Positions 1 to 13,912 of a stretch of 64,000 bases of DNA are shown piece by piece (position 1 is the stretch's first letter; every line of letters starts with the position of its first letter). The stretch comes from Imbricaverruca yamaguchii (taxonomy: Eukaryota; Arthropoda; Thecostraca; Neoverrucidae): assembly GCA_034440575.1 (NCBI GenBank), contig JAOTOL010001656.1, forward strand, positions 1,364,501 to 1,428,500. The letters run 5' to 3'. The notes beneath the pieces are model-generated. The model saw nothing but the letters and a program-made list of their open reading frames with translations. It had not been told where the DNA came from and did not search any database. A program made the position numbers and the translations under genes.

Positions 1-775
<775 letters not shown>

Positions 776-1139
776 ATTTCATCGCCCTAAACACCTATTG
801 TATTTAGTTTGTTTTGTTACTACGACTGTCACAGTTGACCGGGCCCACTAAAAAACCATTATTGTTCTCGTAAAGACAAATCACACCCTATGGAAGAAGC
901 GGCACAGCTATGGTGACCTCGCGGATTGTAAGTATCACCATTAACTAGCCATGATTCTGACTAGATGTAGGCTCCACCCAACTGGGAGGTGGCTGTTGTT
1001 CAGCCAGTAGACATGTTCAGCCAGTAGCCTGGGTTAGCAGGATCATTATGTTGGTTATGGGGTAGAATGGGTCCAGGCTGACAAACATCGTTCGTAATTC
1101 AGACAGCGTTCGAAGACCGTGGTAAACAGATCACTCACC

Positions 1140-1580
1140 ACGTGTCCCTGCTACAGCGTGGGCAGTGTTCCCTATCTGTAGGGAGTAATTGATCACTTCA
1201 ATGTTCGTCAAATCCAATTCCCAAACAGCACATGATCCTGCTGCAGCATGCATAGTGTTTCCTGTCCGTAAGGAGCGATAGGCCACTTCCAATGCTCGTC
1301 AGAGTCAGATTCCCAACAGTACGTGGCCCTGATGTAGCATGGGTTGTGTTCCCTGTCTGTATGGAGCGATAGGCCACTTGCAATGTTCGTCAGAGTCCAA
1401 TTCCCAACAGTACGTGGCCCTGATGTAGCATGGGTTGTGCTAAGTGGCCTATCGCTGTCTGTATGGAGCGATAGGCCACTTGCAATGTTCGTCAGAGTCC
1501 AATTCCCAACAGTATGTGGCCATGATGTAGCATGGGTAGTGTTTCCTGTCTATAAGGAGCGATAGGCTCCGTCCAATGCT
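1140..1580. repeat. 91-bp tandem repeat, about 4-5 copies
   Basis: Each unit runs from AATGYTCGTCAGAGTC through CCCAACAGTAYGTGG and TGATGTAGCATGGGT to GGAGCGATAGGCCACTT. Copies start near 1199, 1289, 1381 and 1484. The third is longer by about 11 bp because of an inserted reversed piece (TAAGTGGCCTATCGC at 1440-1454) that is complementary to the unit's own GCGATAGGCCACTT. Confidence 0.85.
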
Positions 1581-3125
1581 CGCCAGTTTGCTTCCTCGCC
1601 AATTTCGGCTTTGGTACGAAGCAGCCATTCAATATTCGATAGATCAATGACCTTCACAATACTTGCACTCTACCAAACATCCAAAGCTCCACTCGTGGCT
1701 GACACTGCACACCAGCTGCCTTCCCCTCCTCTCTCCTGGATGCATGACGGTGGGTCCGGGAGGACAGGAAACGCGGACGGGTGATTGAGGATGATGGCAA
1801 CATTCTTACACAACGTCCGCAGGGGGCGGGGAACAGCAGCTCGGCACTCTGCACTCGCATGTCAGTGTGGCAACCTTCCACGTCACCGACGCGTATAACG
1901 ACGTCATTAGCCGCATGTACCATAATCCTATCACTGGCTTGTCCTGTCACTGGTCCTGTCACGCATAATGGAATGACAACCGCAGTTTGGCTCCAATGTT
2001 TGTGGTTTGAACAAATGCGATGGGTTCGTGCACGCGTAGCTATGGCAACACCTGGAAATGCTTCACTAATACGGAGCAAATGAAAAATCATAATCAGCAG
2101 GAACCGTCAATTCAGCACCCGGCTGATCGGAATGCGGTGCGACCACAGCAGCTTTTGTTTGTTTGGCAAAAACTTCCATTATTATAAGACATCAATATGT
2201 ATGCACAGCGCTTTTAGTTACTATCTTCCAGACATATAGTAAGTAGCCTTCTTCATCCGATTAGAGCGAACGGAGAACCATCAAGCATGCTTGCAATAGC
2301 CTGATGAATACAATGAAGTGCCTTTCCTAACTACGGACAATAACACGTGTTGGTGACCTTACCGCGACAGCAGTCAGCTAACATTTCCAACATGCCCCTG
2401 ATCGGGACTGCCCGATATCAATTAACATCGGGTGTTTGCATTTGCGTGTCATATATTACCATATCATATATCGCATATTTTGTGGGATTGCTGCCCCTTT
2501 CACACATTAGTGTAAGTGGACAACATAGCGTGTCGGTGTTTTGCAGGTTATGGAACGAAATAAATATAAACGAAATGTGCTCACTCCTGTCAAAAGGAAT
2601 TATCGGTACAATGACGTCGCCGTAAAGCAAGCTCCACAGTAAACAGTAAAACAGTGAAGTAAACTCCACACCAATGATGGCCAAACAACCACGTCCTTAC
2701 CGCTATCAAACACGCAACCCTAAAGAGTGATTCGGGCGCTGGCGCACCTTCACCAGCCATAACATGCTGGGACCTCGTCACAGAGGCTGCAGATGCTCGG
2801 TCATGCGTCGCGAGTGGCTGGCACAGAGCCAAGCGGAGCCCTCTAAAGTCCAACTGGACGACCACGTACTGCCAAACCATGGATGGTCAAGAACAGCAGG
2901 GGATAGCCAATCTCACATTACATCCGCTACCATCATACCGCCCGCTTCAGCTAACCGATAGGCGAGGCCTCAAGTCGCTCTACGTTCGTGTCACCTGCCT
3001 GCGTACCAGTCAGTGCACTATCGAAAGCAATGAGATAGGTGACGTCACGCCCGGTGACGTCACCGGCCGCAGCACCCGGCCACCGGGTGCTGCGGCGTGA
3101 TGTCGGCAACGCCGCCGGCCATATC
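1581..3125. other. Intergenic, no gene seen
   Basis: Mixed-composition DNA. The opposed open frames at 1654-2091 (minus) and 1781-2083 (plus) overlap and resemble no protein I know. A short inverted pair CCGGTGACGTCACCGG lies at 3050-3065. Confidence 0.4.
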
Positions 3126-3139
3126 AGTCCGCCGAGAGG

Positions 3140-3745
3140 CGAGGGGCCGGGAGCGGAGCAGGGAGCGGGACAGGGAGCGGGGCCGGGAGCGGGGCCGGGA
3201 GCGGGGCCGGGAGCGGGGCCGGGAGCGGGGCCGGGCGGGAGCGGGAGCGGGTCCGGGAGCGGGAGCGGGTCCGGGAGCGGGAGCGGGAGCGGAGCAGGGA
3301 GCGGAGCAGGGAGCGGGGCCGGGAGCGAGGCCGGGAGCAGGAAGCGGGGCCGGGTCCGGGGAGCGGGGCCGGGAGCGGGGCCGGGAGCTGAGCCGGGAGC
3401 GGAGCCGGGAGCGGAGCCGGGAGCGGAGCCGGGAGCGGAGCCGGGAGCGGAGCCGGGAGCGGAGCCGGGAGCGGAGCCGGGAGCGGAGCCGGGAGCGGAG
3501 CGGGAGCGGAGCCGGGAGCGGAGCCGGGAGCGGAGCCGGGAGCGGAGCCGGGAGCGGAGCCGGGAGCGGAGCCGGGAGCGGAGCCGGGAGCGGAGCCGGG
3601 AGCGGAGCCGGGAGCGGAGCCGGGAGCGGAGCCGGGAGCGGAGCCGGGAGCGGAGCCGGGAGCGGAGCCGGGAGCGGAGCCGGGAGCGGAGCCGGGAGCG
3701 GAGCCGGGAGCGGAGCCGGGAGCGGAGCCGGGAGCGGAGTCGGAC
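3140..3745. repeat. 12-bp GC-rich minisatellite (GGGAGCGGAGCC)n
   Basis: About 50 units. The first 230 bp are a mixture of GGGAGCGGGGCC, GGGAGCGGGTCC and GGGAGCGGAGCA variants. From about 3390 the array is nearly homogeneous GGGAGCGGAGCC. One 6-bp shortening near 3500 (GAGCGGGAGCGG) changes register. All six frames stay open because the unit is a multiple of three, so the Arg/Ser, Pro/Ala and Gly/Ala open frames are not evidence of genes. Confidence 0.95.
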
Positions 3746-3789
3746 CAACACCTGCTGGCTCGACGGACCGCACCGCTATGCCCAGCTCT

Positions 3790-5340
3790 GATCGCCTCCA
3801 CCTCACCGCATATGGCATATAGACCACATTACTGCATGGCCACATGTCACAAGAACCGACCTTCAACCAAGCTTCACCTTGATGGCAATATGACCTGCAG
3901 ACATTTTCGATTTGCGCCATGTCACAATATGTAGTGTCATGGCGGAAAATTAGCACTATCAATATTCCTTCATTATTATTGATACAAATGGTTCTGAGTC
4001 GCAGATCCATTACGCCCAAGTTGCTCAATCATTCTTTGTGTGAGGAAAAGGCGAGGAATAGTCGCGGACACGGCTTGTTCGAGCACACAGGCACTGCGCT
4101 TGATACTGGACCAGTGATAAATTATTCGTCAAATAGGGTGGAAAATACCACTTTCTGGAAACTCAATCGACATCCTCCTCCAAGAAGCATCGACATCTTG
4201 CTCCATGATGCATGCTTATGAAGTCTTCGTGTCTCCTTTCTAGCAGTATCTCACTTATACGTATCATGTCTGCTCCTAATAAGGAATAGTGACACACAGA
4301 CATTTCGCAAAGAAATTGTGGGTAAATGGATTAACTATGCGATATGGCGTACGGTACCAAATTAGAGCATAGGTAATTTCCTCCCTGTCCTGAATACAGC
4401 TCTTCCTAAATTATGAATCTCAAAGCAAATGACAAATGTACAGTCATAAATACCTACACCATTGGCTCAAATTTGAGTCCGAAAATACATCAAAAGCACT
4501 TTAATTGACATTATTTCCATGGCAAATTTCAACATCCTTCTGTGCCCGTTTCGACATCTCACACCTAACGAAAAACCAATATTTTAACCCTGTACTGGAC
4601 GAGTGGCGGGGCAGCATTGTTCAAAACCCATCATTAAAATCTATTTTGGCTCACAGCGAATGAAAGGCCTTTTTGTTGGCTAATTAATTTCCGAATAAAA
4701 TCTTATCGAGATTGTCAGTGCCCTCCTCCACCAAATACCCATAAAATAAAAAAATAAAAATCGGTATTCAAAGAATAAGTGAACATGCCGTTTTCCATAC
4801 CGACGTACTCGGTGGAGCCTTTGAACAGCACACTCCCTTGTTGAACACCACAACCTCCTGCACCGCTCACTGCGCGTCTGTTACGTAACTGTCAGCTATG
4901 GGTAATATCTGCAAGGTCAAATGAGGTCAAAATAGCTAAATGTTATGGTTTTGCGTGGCTTGGCTTGTCATTCCTATGGATCACTGTGATTGTGCTTAAA
5001 TGCTCCCAAATTGGCATTAATGATGTTTTGGGCATTACTAATGATGCAATACAGATGCCAAATCTGCCATTTGGCCTCAGGTCACCTATATAGGAGCACT
5101 TTATCAGGTCATTACCTGCTCCAGTTACCGGAACCGGGCTGCCCACCCGACTGCTCCGTTGGGCGGCTCGGCACAATCGGCTTCACAAAGAAAGGAGTGG
5201 AATACATGAATAAAGTATGGAAATGCTTAGGCACACAATGACAAACAGTAGATTTCTGGACATGTAGGGAGTAACATGCAAAGTGACATCAATCGCACGA
5301 CAATTATTTGGATTTAGGACAACATTCCAGTTGATCGAGT
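3790..5340. other. Intergenic apart from the dispersed repeat
   Basis: No gene is seen. The open frames at 3919-4221 and 4943-5241 are short, overlap on opposite strands and match nothing I recognise. Confidence 0.4.
4185..4470 (+). repeat. Dispersed repeat, copy 1
   Basis: This shares ordered words with 20430-21065: TCATGAAGTCT.CTTGTCTC, TAACAGTATCTCA, AAGTATCATGCC.TTCTC, AGGGATAGTGATACACACA, and CTAAATTTTGAACCTGAAAACAAATG. The similarity is clear but diverged. Its class is unknown; no terminal repeats were identified. Confidence 0.6.
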
Positions 5341-5355
5341 TTGGTTCCATTATCC

Positions 5356-6110
5356 TGTCATGAACTTGACCTGACTTGACCTGACTTGACCTCGGCGACC
5401 TAACATGACTTTTAAATTATATAGCATAACAATATGCATCAAACAATTCGCTGGTGTTGTCAAGAACACTTCCCTTTTGCCAATATACAGGAAGCGCAAC
5501 AGCGCTGATTTTTGTGGTCTGGCGCTGCGATTTTCTTGTTTTACTTTAACAGCCCCGACTTGAAACATTTTCGGCCGATTTTTATTTTTCTTCCTTTACC
5601 CAATGCGCCGGTCAGTTCTAAGCAGGTACGCAAAAAAATAGCGTATATCGGTCAGTACAATATGGAGTTATGTACGAAAAATTGGAGGGGTGGGCGGATT
5701 TCGCCCTCCCCTCTCCAGGGCGTGTGTTTACCTGTCATGAACTTGACCTGACTTTACCTCGGTGACCTGACATGACATTGAAACAATATAGCATAGCAAT
5801 ATACACCAAACAAGTCGCTAATGTTGCCAAGAACACTTCCTTTTTGCCAATATATGGGAAGTGCATCAGCGCTGATATTTATGGTTTGGAGCTGAAGGTT
5901 TCTTGTGAATTTAACGGCCTCTAACTCGAAAAAAAAATCGGTCGATTTTCGTTTGTCTTACTATAAACAATGCGCCGGTCCTTTCTAAGCAGGTACACAA
6001 ACAATTGCGTATATCGGCGGGTAAAAACTGGTGTTATCTGCGAAAGACCAGAGTGATGGGCGGATTTCGCCCCCTCCCTCGCCCCCCTCCAGGGCGCATA
6101 TTAAGTCCGT
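5356..6110 (+). repeat. 377-bp tandem duplication with internal hairpin
   Basis: The word TGTCATGAACTTGACCTGAC occurs at 5356 and again at 5733. The two units align along their length (TATAGCATARCAATATRCA, AAGAACACTTCC, TTTTGCCAATATA, GGAAGYGCA, CAGCGCTGAT, AATGCGCCGGTC, GCGTATATCGG). Each unit ends in an imperfect palindrome GGGCGGATTTCGCCC flanked by C-rich sequence. Divergence of roughly 20 percent suggests an old duplication. Confidence 0.8.
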
Positions 6111-6129
6111 GGGAATTTATTGGACATTT

Positions 6130-9100
6130 TGATTCTGAAACCACGTGTTTTCCCCGTGAGCGAGGTTAATATGTGCAAAACCAACAGGCTAGAATATTGA
6201 ATTGAAGCAACCAAAACATTAAATACAGGAATTTGCTGAGAGCATGTACTTGCGAAAATAATAATCTTGTCAAAGAACATTATCATGCAAACAGAACAAT
6301 GACTCTGCAGATAGTCAATGAAAAAAAGAGTCTGAACCTTCAATATATTAGCAACAAACATATCTGCAGCCCTGTCAACTATGGTTCACTTCCCTCTACC
6401 TTTGCTATGAAGAATAAATGCAGAGGCAACAAGAAACCTTCTACCTATGTTCAATGTTCATTCCAGTAAAATCATGATGAAAAAACATGATGCTCAAAGT
6501 ATCACAACAAAGCATATTACTAAACAACACATCACAAGCATCAAAGTATGTTATTAAAAAGCATCACATTTTTGATAACATTTTTGCCAGACAAAATATG
6601 CAATATCCTTTTCTCAGCTAGATCGACAAGCAAGAAAGGTGTATTCCTTTTGAAAATCTATCAGTATGCATTAGTGGGAAACTTGGACAAATGTTCAACT
6701 TGGAAGAACTCCTTGGATGAAGATCAGAAAATGATGTTCTCTAATGCAACACGGCAAAAACAAACACTGAGATTCCACTTGATATCATCCATATACCATT
6801 CCCTTTCTCTCCAGACTGCCACATGCACATACCCACATCACAGGGGCATCTATGGTCTGAATCCAAGTCATGCAAATAACAATAGTTGCTGAGACAAAAA
6901 GAAAATGAATATGCACAACAAGGGCCAATAATTCTGGCTACCATCCACCAATATCAGTCAGTGCAATTCATTGAGGATGTTGATCCACATGGGTATGAAT
7001 TAGCACTGAAGCCCAGATCATGACACACTGCCTTGCTATGCCTTGATGCTGCCATTACTCACAGCCACTCACAAGTGCAACAATAATACAAAATTATAAC
7101 TGCAAAGTGTAAAGTGAATCCATAGCAAATTACTCAGGAAAGCTGATTAAAGTACAAATGCAATTTTCCCCAGCACATTAGTATTACAACAGGAGCAGTC
7201 TGGAAACAATTATCAAGATCAATCATAAATTCAAGGTGAATAACCTACAACAAGTGGAATTATCAGCTTACAAAAGCTGGAATCAAATATACAATGAGTC
7301 CAGGAGTACTGAAATGAGAGGCTTGGAATGCTCTGCAGCCATGTCTGCACCAGTTTTTCTGTCATTTTAGCATGTAATTGAAGTGTTCAGATCTGGCATG
7401 TCACCTCACATAGTACTGACCTGGTTAAAAGAAACTTTGCACTGGAACACTTGCTAAGGCTTGCAGTATGAAGCTGAAGGTAATGGTATTCAACCTGTTG
7501 ATGGTAATGTATGTGATCAGCCAGATGGCAATCTAGTTGATTTGATGCCATCTGGTTTTGGCAGTTCTGAGGGCAGGGGAGGATTAAGCACATGACACAA
7601 TTACAAACTCATAGCAAGCAACATGTCTGTTCCCATTTTAACGATGTGAATATTACTAATGTTCCTGGTAAATGTATATCACTAATCTATCTGTGGTAAA
7701 GTACTGATAATTTGTTTACCATGTAGAGAATGCAACACACACAAAAACATCCAGCATTATGCAGCCATCTAGCAAATACTTATGATATTGCTCATGCTGA
7801 AGCTCATCAAACTACTGGCAGCCATTTCCAATGTGCATTATCATAAAATGTTTGAAAGAATGGACAAGATTTCCAATTGATTATCTATGACTGTCAGAAA
7901 TACATCTTTGCATGAAGATGAGCATATTATGTATACCTAAAGATCAGCTCAACCCAATTCACCAAATTAAGCTCATGACCAAAAAAACTATGCATAATCA
8001 GCCAATCTAGTAACAGCCAGCAAGCAAGCAGTTGCAATGGGTTAAGGGAATGGCACATAGGTGGGAATTAAATATAGAATACAAACAAAAATCACAATCT
8101 AATGAGCTACAAGCTTCAAGAATAAGAATCAAAATTATGGCCAAGGTAAAGTAGGGCATGTTGCTGAGCAGCTGGAGTATGTTGCAGGTTGCATAATTGA
8201 CTGATTAGTCACTGGCTTATGGGTGTATTAACTGAAGGCTAATTAGTATGCACAATATGCTACAGAGTTGCTTGGGGTTCAGGGAGCTTCCACCATAATT
8301 GATCATTCACCAATATGCTACAGAACCCCTCCTGGCTTCTCAAACTAGGAGGATCATGGTGGAAGTATATTATAAAATAGTGTACTGTTTGGAAAAATGG
8401 CACAGCTTGCAATGTTTTTTTTTGTGAATAACATGAGTCAGAAGCAAATTTGAAACTTCATGTTTAGTATGTTGTCTGAAAGACTATGTTTGTCATGCAG
8501 AACTGAGGCATGAGTTACTGACTTGCAATAAAATATGCTGTTGTAATAACTTCCTGGAGTTTGAATTGGCTTGCTACAGCATGCTCACTCATCAAAGGAA
8601 GGCAAGGATAGGATGCAGAACACCATTGTATGTATGGCAAGCTATAAAATGTCATGCTGTGGAGGATATTGAGTGTGATGAGAGTAGACTCTCTGTGGTT
8701 AGGTCTTATGTTCAGGAATTGGACAGAATTAATGATTGGGGTATGCCATAGGCCTCAGGATTAGGACAAAGAAATAGATAGGTTGATAAAGTAAGTTGTC
8801 AGAGTGAATTAGATGGCACCATTTGTGTGATACATGGACATACTGAAATGTAAAAATTTATATTCAAATTAAATGTATGGTTAAATTTTAAATAAAAATA
8901 AAACTTGGGGGATTAAAATTAGAAGTCCAACCAAATCATGAGGGTTTAATCATTTTTGCTCCAAATAACAAATGAACTCACAAATCAAACAAACATATTT
9001 CATATATTACATATGAGGAATTTTGTAATCTGGAAGCCTTAGGAGATCAATTCCAAGAGACTGGGCATTTGACATCTTTGAATAGCTGTTAGTTTACCTC

Positions 9101-9300
9101 ATGAATTAACATTTGCAGCTTTGGTGGTCTGAACTGTTAGTTTGTGCTGAAACTCTCAGATGGCAGTTCCCAGCATATTGCACTTTGTGCAAAACTGGTC
9201 TGTACCATAAGCATCCAAGTCTGGTGCCTAGGTGGATCCCTTCCTACGACCTAGGTGCCTACCTACCATCAAGTTACCATCACTGCAATGAAAGATGAAT
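6130..9300. other. CpG-depleted unique DNA, no gene seen
   Basis: Three kilobases with very few CG dinucleotides and much TG/CA, then an abrupt return of CpG near 9240-9400. Stop codons are frequent in all frames, and the few short frames (for example 6548-6892 and 8566-8751) look like chance. The pattern suggests long-term germline methylation. Confidence 0.5.
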
Positions 9301-10525
9301 AATGTAGATTCATAGATTCAACACCAAATATATTTATCAGGACACTAGTAAACTGTTTCGATTCTTGATTACACAAAGGCAAACTAATCAATCACCGACC
9401 TACTTCAGTTGCAATGCTATGCCAAGGCCTAAATGCGCCGATATCGCCCCAGTATCTTCACTGCCTTTGAGCTCAGAGCTTTGCAGGGTTAACCACCCAA
9501 TTTCTGAAACAGAGTGCTTGCTAACAAAATGTTTTGTATTTAGCCTAAGTACGGAAACAAAGCAGACGCACTCCGCATATTGGCACGTATCGTCCCAAAA
9601 CAAACAAACAGGACAACACCCTCACCTCATCATAACGACCATCACGATGATACCTTCTTATTTCAGAAATCAGACTAACGTGGCGCAAACACAAAAAGAG
9701 GTAGGTGAAGGAAGATCTGAGCGACTGAGCAATACATTTACGTCATAATGGGCCTCACCCTCTTTTCTGGGGAGTATGCCTTATGCACACCAGAAATGCT
9801 TAGCATCCGTGTGCATTGAAGGGGTTGGAGACATCGGGGCTCGATACTACCGACATTTGGAAGCTTAGCATTGATCATATAGCGGTGACTGAAAAATCTG
9901 ACGAAAAACTGCCTGGTGCACCGTTAAATTTAGGAACTTCGCCACCAAGGACCCCATGAGATCAAGGGTGGATACAGGGTTTGTCATAGAGGCACTTTAT
10001 TTCTGGAGAGTTGCGATTCCTTCGGAGGGGTACCTCTGGCTGAAGAATTCGAGTGGATGCAATCGAGCACACTGAAGCCTGAACCCGCATCGAACCTTTT
10101 CCTGTCAGAGATACGCCTCTCACTGAAGCATTTAAGGGGGCGACTCAGGCCTTCCAGAGGGGGTCCTTTTCCCGCCCGAAAACCTTCCATGAAGACACAT
10201 TCCCCAATTCCCCCTCCTATATCCACCCTTGCATGAGATATCTATTGCGAAGATGGGACATCAAAAAGTCGAAAAAGAGAGAAGCACGACGAGAGAATAT
10301 GGCTGCAGGGCTTTGTGTTAAAAAAAAGTTACTGAGGGAAAGACGTGAAGTGGAGAGTGAAGCCACCGTGCACCAAACCAACCAGATCACGCCTTGAGAC
10401 AAGGTAAAGCAATTCGCGAAGGCCAGTGACTGGGAGCATGTTATTCTCAGCTAGCTCGTCATATGCGATTCGGATTTGCATACTCTTACTTTTTTGCGAA
10501 ATATATCGTTGGTAGGGATATTATG
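9301..10525. other. Intergenic, CpG-normal, no gene assigned
   Basis: It includes a 127-codon frame at 9365-9748 (+) with an unremarkable Thr/Ser-rich product and no recognisable domain, and short frames at 9984-10402. I do not consider any of them supported as genes. Confidence 0.35.
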
Positions 10526-10527
10526 AG

Positions 10528-10602
10528 CACCAAGGGCCCCAAGAAGGGCCCTTGTGACTCATAGTCGCGCTGACCTTTTATGTCCTTATATCTTTATTCA
10601 AC
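10528..10602 (+). mobile_element. Short CR1-type LINE 3' end fragment
   Basis: GAAGGGCCCTTGTGACTCA, then GCGCTGACCTTTTATGTCCTTATATCTTTAT, matches the 3' end of the CR1 copies at 13840-13905 and 35560-35610, including the ATGTCTTT-like tail. It is a heavily 5'-truncated copy of the same family. Confidence 0.7.
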
Positions 10603-12590
10603 AGCTCACGGTGAACTCAGCTGAATTTTATGGCTACTAAAAACACGATCACAGCGTACATGATCCAAGACTTGACTTCTCCTGATCCGTACATGCTCAC
10701 TTGATCCATACATGACTGCTGCTGTGGCACAAGCCAGGTTGTCCAAGGGATGCTATTAGATATAGCATATTACCCACGTACTTTTAAATTATACTACAAA
10801 TATTCCAATCGTGGTACAATCTTCTAGTTAATTCCGTCACCAGGATTTCCACCTGACTTTACTATAGCCTGAAGCCTTGAGTTACCGCAGAGCACTTCGT
10901 AGGTATGTCGTCATGCGTTTGGAGATTGTCTAAGTAGGTAGGCAGCCGTAAAGCAGCATATTTCCTGTGACAGGTACTATTGATGTAGTCGTAAATTCAC
11001 GTCTAATTATCAACTGAGTAATCCTTCACTGATATGTTAAGTCACAGTTTGTAAAGCCATTGCAAAACGTGAGCATTACAGGAGTAGTAGTAACATAAAC
11101 CAAAATTGTGGCTTAATGCGACTGTAAATGCTATCCTCATGTTTACTAAAATCAACAAAAGTCAGTGCACACAATGTATAAAAGAGTCTAAATAATAACT
11201 ACCTGTTGCAGCTAGTTGGTAGGTATGTAGATGGGCACTGTATAACCACTGCAGTTCTTGTGCCCTAACACCCAAATAACTAACTGGTAGGTAGGTAGGT
11301 AGGTACCTACTGACATGACTATTGATTGTGTTGTACCTCATCAAAATAGTTTTATTGTAGTTTATGGTATTCATGCAGTGCTGGAGAGTGTAAAATAATT
11401 GACCATGTGATCTGGAAATTCACAGTTAATGGAATTGTGCTATTTCATCCTTGCCTTAGGTTTTTACCATTTTGCCACATGTGTAGGTAGTCATTAAACA
11501 CATGACTGCTAAATAACGTAAAATGCATGTGACTGAAGTGAAAGGCATTCCATGTTTTTAATCTTCAAGTGACAATTATTTATTTTCTTCAAATCTTCCA
11601 CTATTCCCAAGCAACCTCTTTCTTCATCCTCACAGTTAATGGTGAAATAATTTTAGGATGCTGGTGCTGGATAATTTTTTTTTTTTTTGGTCTGAAATGT
11701 TGAAACAACCACAGTAGGATGTCATAATTTGCCATGGAATTAATGTCATTTAAAATGTTTTTGATGCCTCAGACTCAAATTTGAATTGATGGTCAATGGA
11801 TGGTACCTGAAGCTGATGGTGCGGGTTCCAAGAAGCAGTATGGATGCTTGTTGGAGAAGGATATTGATTTTGCATTCAAAAAGTGGTATATTCCACCCTA
11901 TTTCATGAATAATTTATAACTATTCACAAGACATGTTTTACACACACCTTACCTCTGAAGCAGGGAAAGTGGTTTGGTTTGGTTAGGCTTTTTTTCAAGT
12001 TTTATTTGTATGCATTTCCAGAGGAAATGGTAAGTTTGGAGATAGAGGTAAAATTGGATTCTATGAATTTGTTCTTCAATATGATGCTTTTTCGTGATGA
12101 TGTGACCACTAATTTTGTCTGCAAATGATTACTTTTCAGTTGACTGCAGTTAATGCAATTGATGTCAAAGGTACAATACAGAGGAAATGTGTTATGACAT
12201 TAACAGGAGTTTACAAGTTATTGTGAGTTACCAGTGTGGTGTTCAGACTGCAGCTTAACTTCAAGATTTAAATTATGAATATCATGGCCATGAAATTCCT
12301 CTTTTTTAAAGCAAACAATGGCAGACCTTTGAACAATTTGAGCAAATAACCTCTGGGAACAACATCATGCTGTTTGAAAAATATAAATTTGAATGATTGT
12401 CCTGAAAAGAAAGCTTAATACTTATGTGAGATTCTGGAACACAACCTGTATATGGCCATCTAGAAAACCAGAATCATCCTAAGCAAACTATTTGGTCACT
12501 ATGTCATGAAATATAGGTGGAACATTGTTACCACTGCTGTTAGTGTTAACAGCATCACAAGTATGAATGTATGCTAGAAGGTTATATATG
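10603..12590. other. CpG-depleted unique DNA, no gene seen
   Basis: CpG becomes rare from about 11100. The block contains (GGTAGGTA)n-like sequence at 11286-11305 and poly-T at 11677-11688. No coding signal. Confidence 0.45.
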
Positions 12591-12688
12591 TTGATGTTGA
12601 TTTCATTGATAGTGATGTCGTTTACAATCATGTCAGGAAAATAAAGCCAAACAAGGCAGCAGTACCTGATGAAATATATCCTAGGGTA

Positions 12689-13126
12689 TTGTGGGAAACT
12701 GAAAAGGAACTGGCATTTACACTTAGTATAATATTTTGTAGATCAGTTTCACAAAATGAAACTCCAACCGATTCGAAAAGGGCAAATGTAGTTCCTATTT
12801 TCAAGAAAGGAGAAAGAGGGAAAGTTGAAAACTATAGGCCAGTAAGTCTCACATCCCTAGTCTGCAAGGTATTTGAATCAATTATCAAGGATAGAATAGT
12901 TAGTTATCTGGAAGGAAACAGATTGATTCAAGATACTCAACATGGGTTTAGGAAAGGGCGGTCATGTCTCGCAAATCTCTTGGACTTTTTAAACTTTTCC
13001 ACAGAACAATTTGATCAGGGAAATCAGGTTGATGTAGCATATGTTGACTTTAGTAAGGCCTTTGACAAGGTACCCAATAAATGGTTAATGATGCAGCTTC
13101 AGGCCCATGGTATTGCATTTTATTGA
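12689..13126 (+). pseudogene. CR1 reverse transcriptase fragment
   Basis: A 145-codon open piece of the LINE ORF2 covering RT blocks 1 to 3 with the first catalytic Asp region (VDFSKAFDKV). It ends where a small inverted duplication (13133-13177) breaks the frame. The catalytic core downstream is deleted, so no activity is expected. Confidence 0.85.
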
Positions 13127-13132
13127 TACATA

Positions 13133-13177
13133 CTCTATTGATTTTAAGATGCAGGTAGCATCTTAAAATCAATAGAG
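13133..13177. repeat. Perfect 20-bp inverted repeat inside the CR1 remnant
   Basis: CTCTATTGATTTTAAGATGC (13133-13152), a 5-base loop AGGTA, then the exact reverse complement (13158-13177). The right arm is the normal LINE sequence (KSIELWLSDRQQRV region). The left arm is an added inverted copy. Confidence 0.9.
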
Positions 13178-13912
13178 TTGTGGCTTTCAGATAGACAGCA
13201 AAGAGTGATGCCACAAAGTCAGCATGGCAAAATGTTCTTAGTGGAGTCCCCCAGGGGTCAGTACTGGGGCCACTACTGTTCATTATATTTGTAAATAACA
13301 TTGTAAATAACATTGAAAATGACATATGTCAGGCGACATTTGGAGTACTGCATCCAAGCTTGGTCTCCTAGCTATGGAAAAGATTGTTGGCTTTTAGAGA
13401 GAGTACAAAAGAGGGCTACAAAAATGGTTAATGGCATAAGCAACCTGGCATAAGAGGAAAGATTGAAGAAATTTAATATGTTTTCACTTAGATATAGAAG
13501 GCTGAGAGGAGATCTTATCTAGGTCTTTAAATTTGACCATGGTCTGGAGAGGGGATATCTCGGGCAAATGTTTGAATTGAACAGAAATGATGCAATTAGA
13601 GGTCATAAATTCAAAATTAAAGTTAACCACAGCAGAACAAGGTTAAGGCAGACTTTCTTCACCAACAGGGTAGTAGAACACTGGAACCAGCTGCCAGAAA
13701 ACATTGTCAGTAGCAGCACATTGAACATCTTTAAAAAAACAGCATAGACAATCATTATAAGAATAGAGGGCTTGCTTTTCAGTATTACAGGGATGGCTGA
13801 TTGACAGATTTGGTGGGCGACTGGTTCAGTGTACAGAGTGCAACCAAGAAAGGCCCTTGTGGCTCATTGTTGCACTAATATTTTATGTCTTTATGTCTTT
13901 ATGTCTTTAAGT

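Larger units (their letters stand above)
12594..13912 (+). mobile_element. CR1-type LINE remnant (5'-truncated, internally deleted)
   Basis: The sequence encodes reverse-transcriptase blocks in order: KANVVPIFKKGER-type and YRPVSLTSLVCKVFE (about 12780-12880), QHGFRKGRSC (12940-12968), VDFSKAFDKVP (13042-13074), SGVPQGSVLGPLLF (13238-13279), then directly the post-catalytic LEYCIQAWSPSYGKD (13345-13385) and the C-terminal SRTRLRQTFFTNRVVEHWNQ block. The segment that should hold the catalytic F/YADD motif is missing at about 13325. It ends in (ATGTCTTT)n at 13885-13912. Frames are broken. It is the same family as the minus-strand copy at 35556-38560, whose protein is nearly identical where shared. 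Confidence 0.9.

Noticed and set aside
3039..4028. Arg/Ser-, Pro/Ala- and Gly/Ala-rich open frames of 225-322 codons
   Set aside because: All are products of the 12-bp array, with every frame open at once and no unique domain in the flanks.
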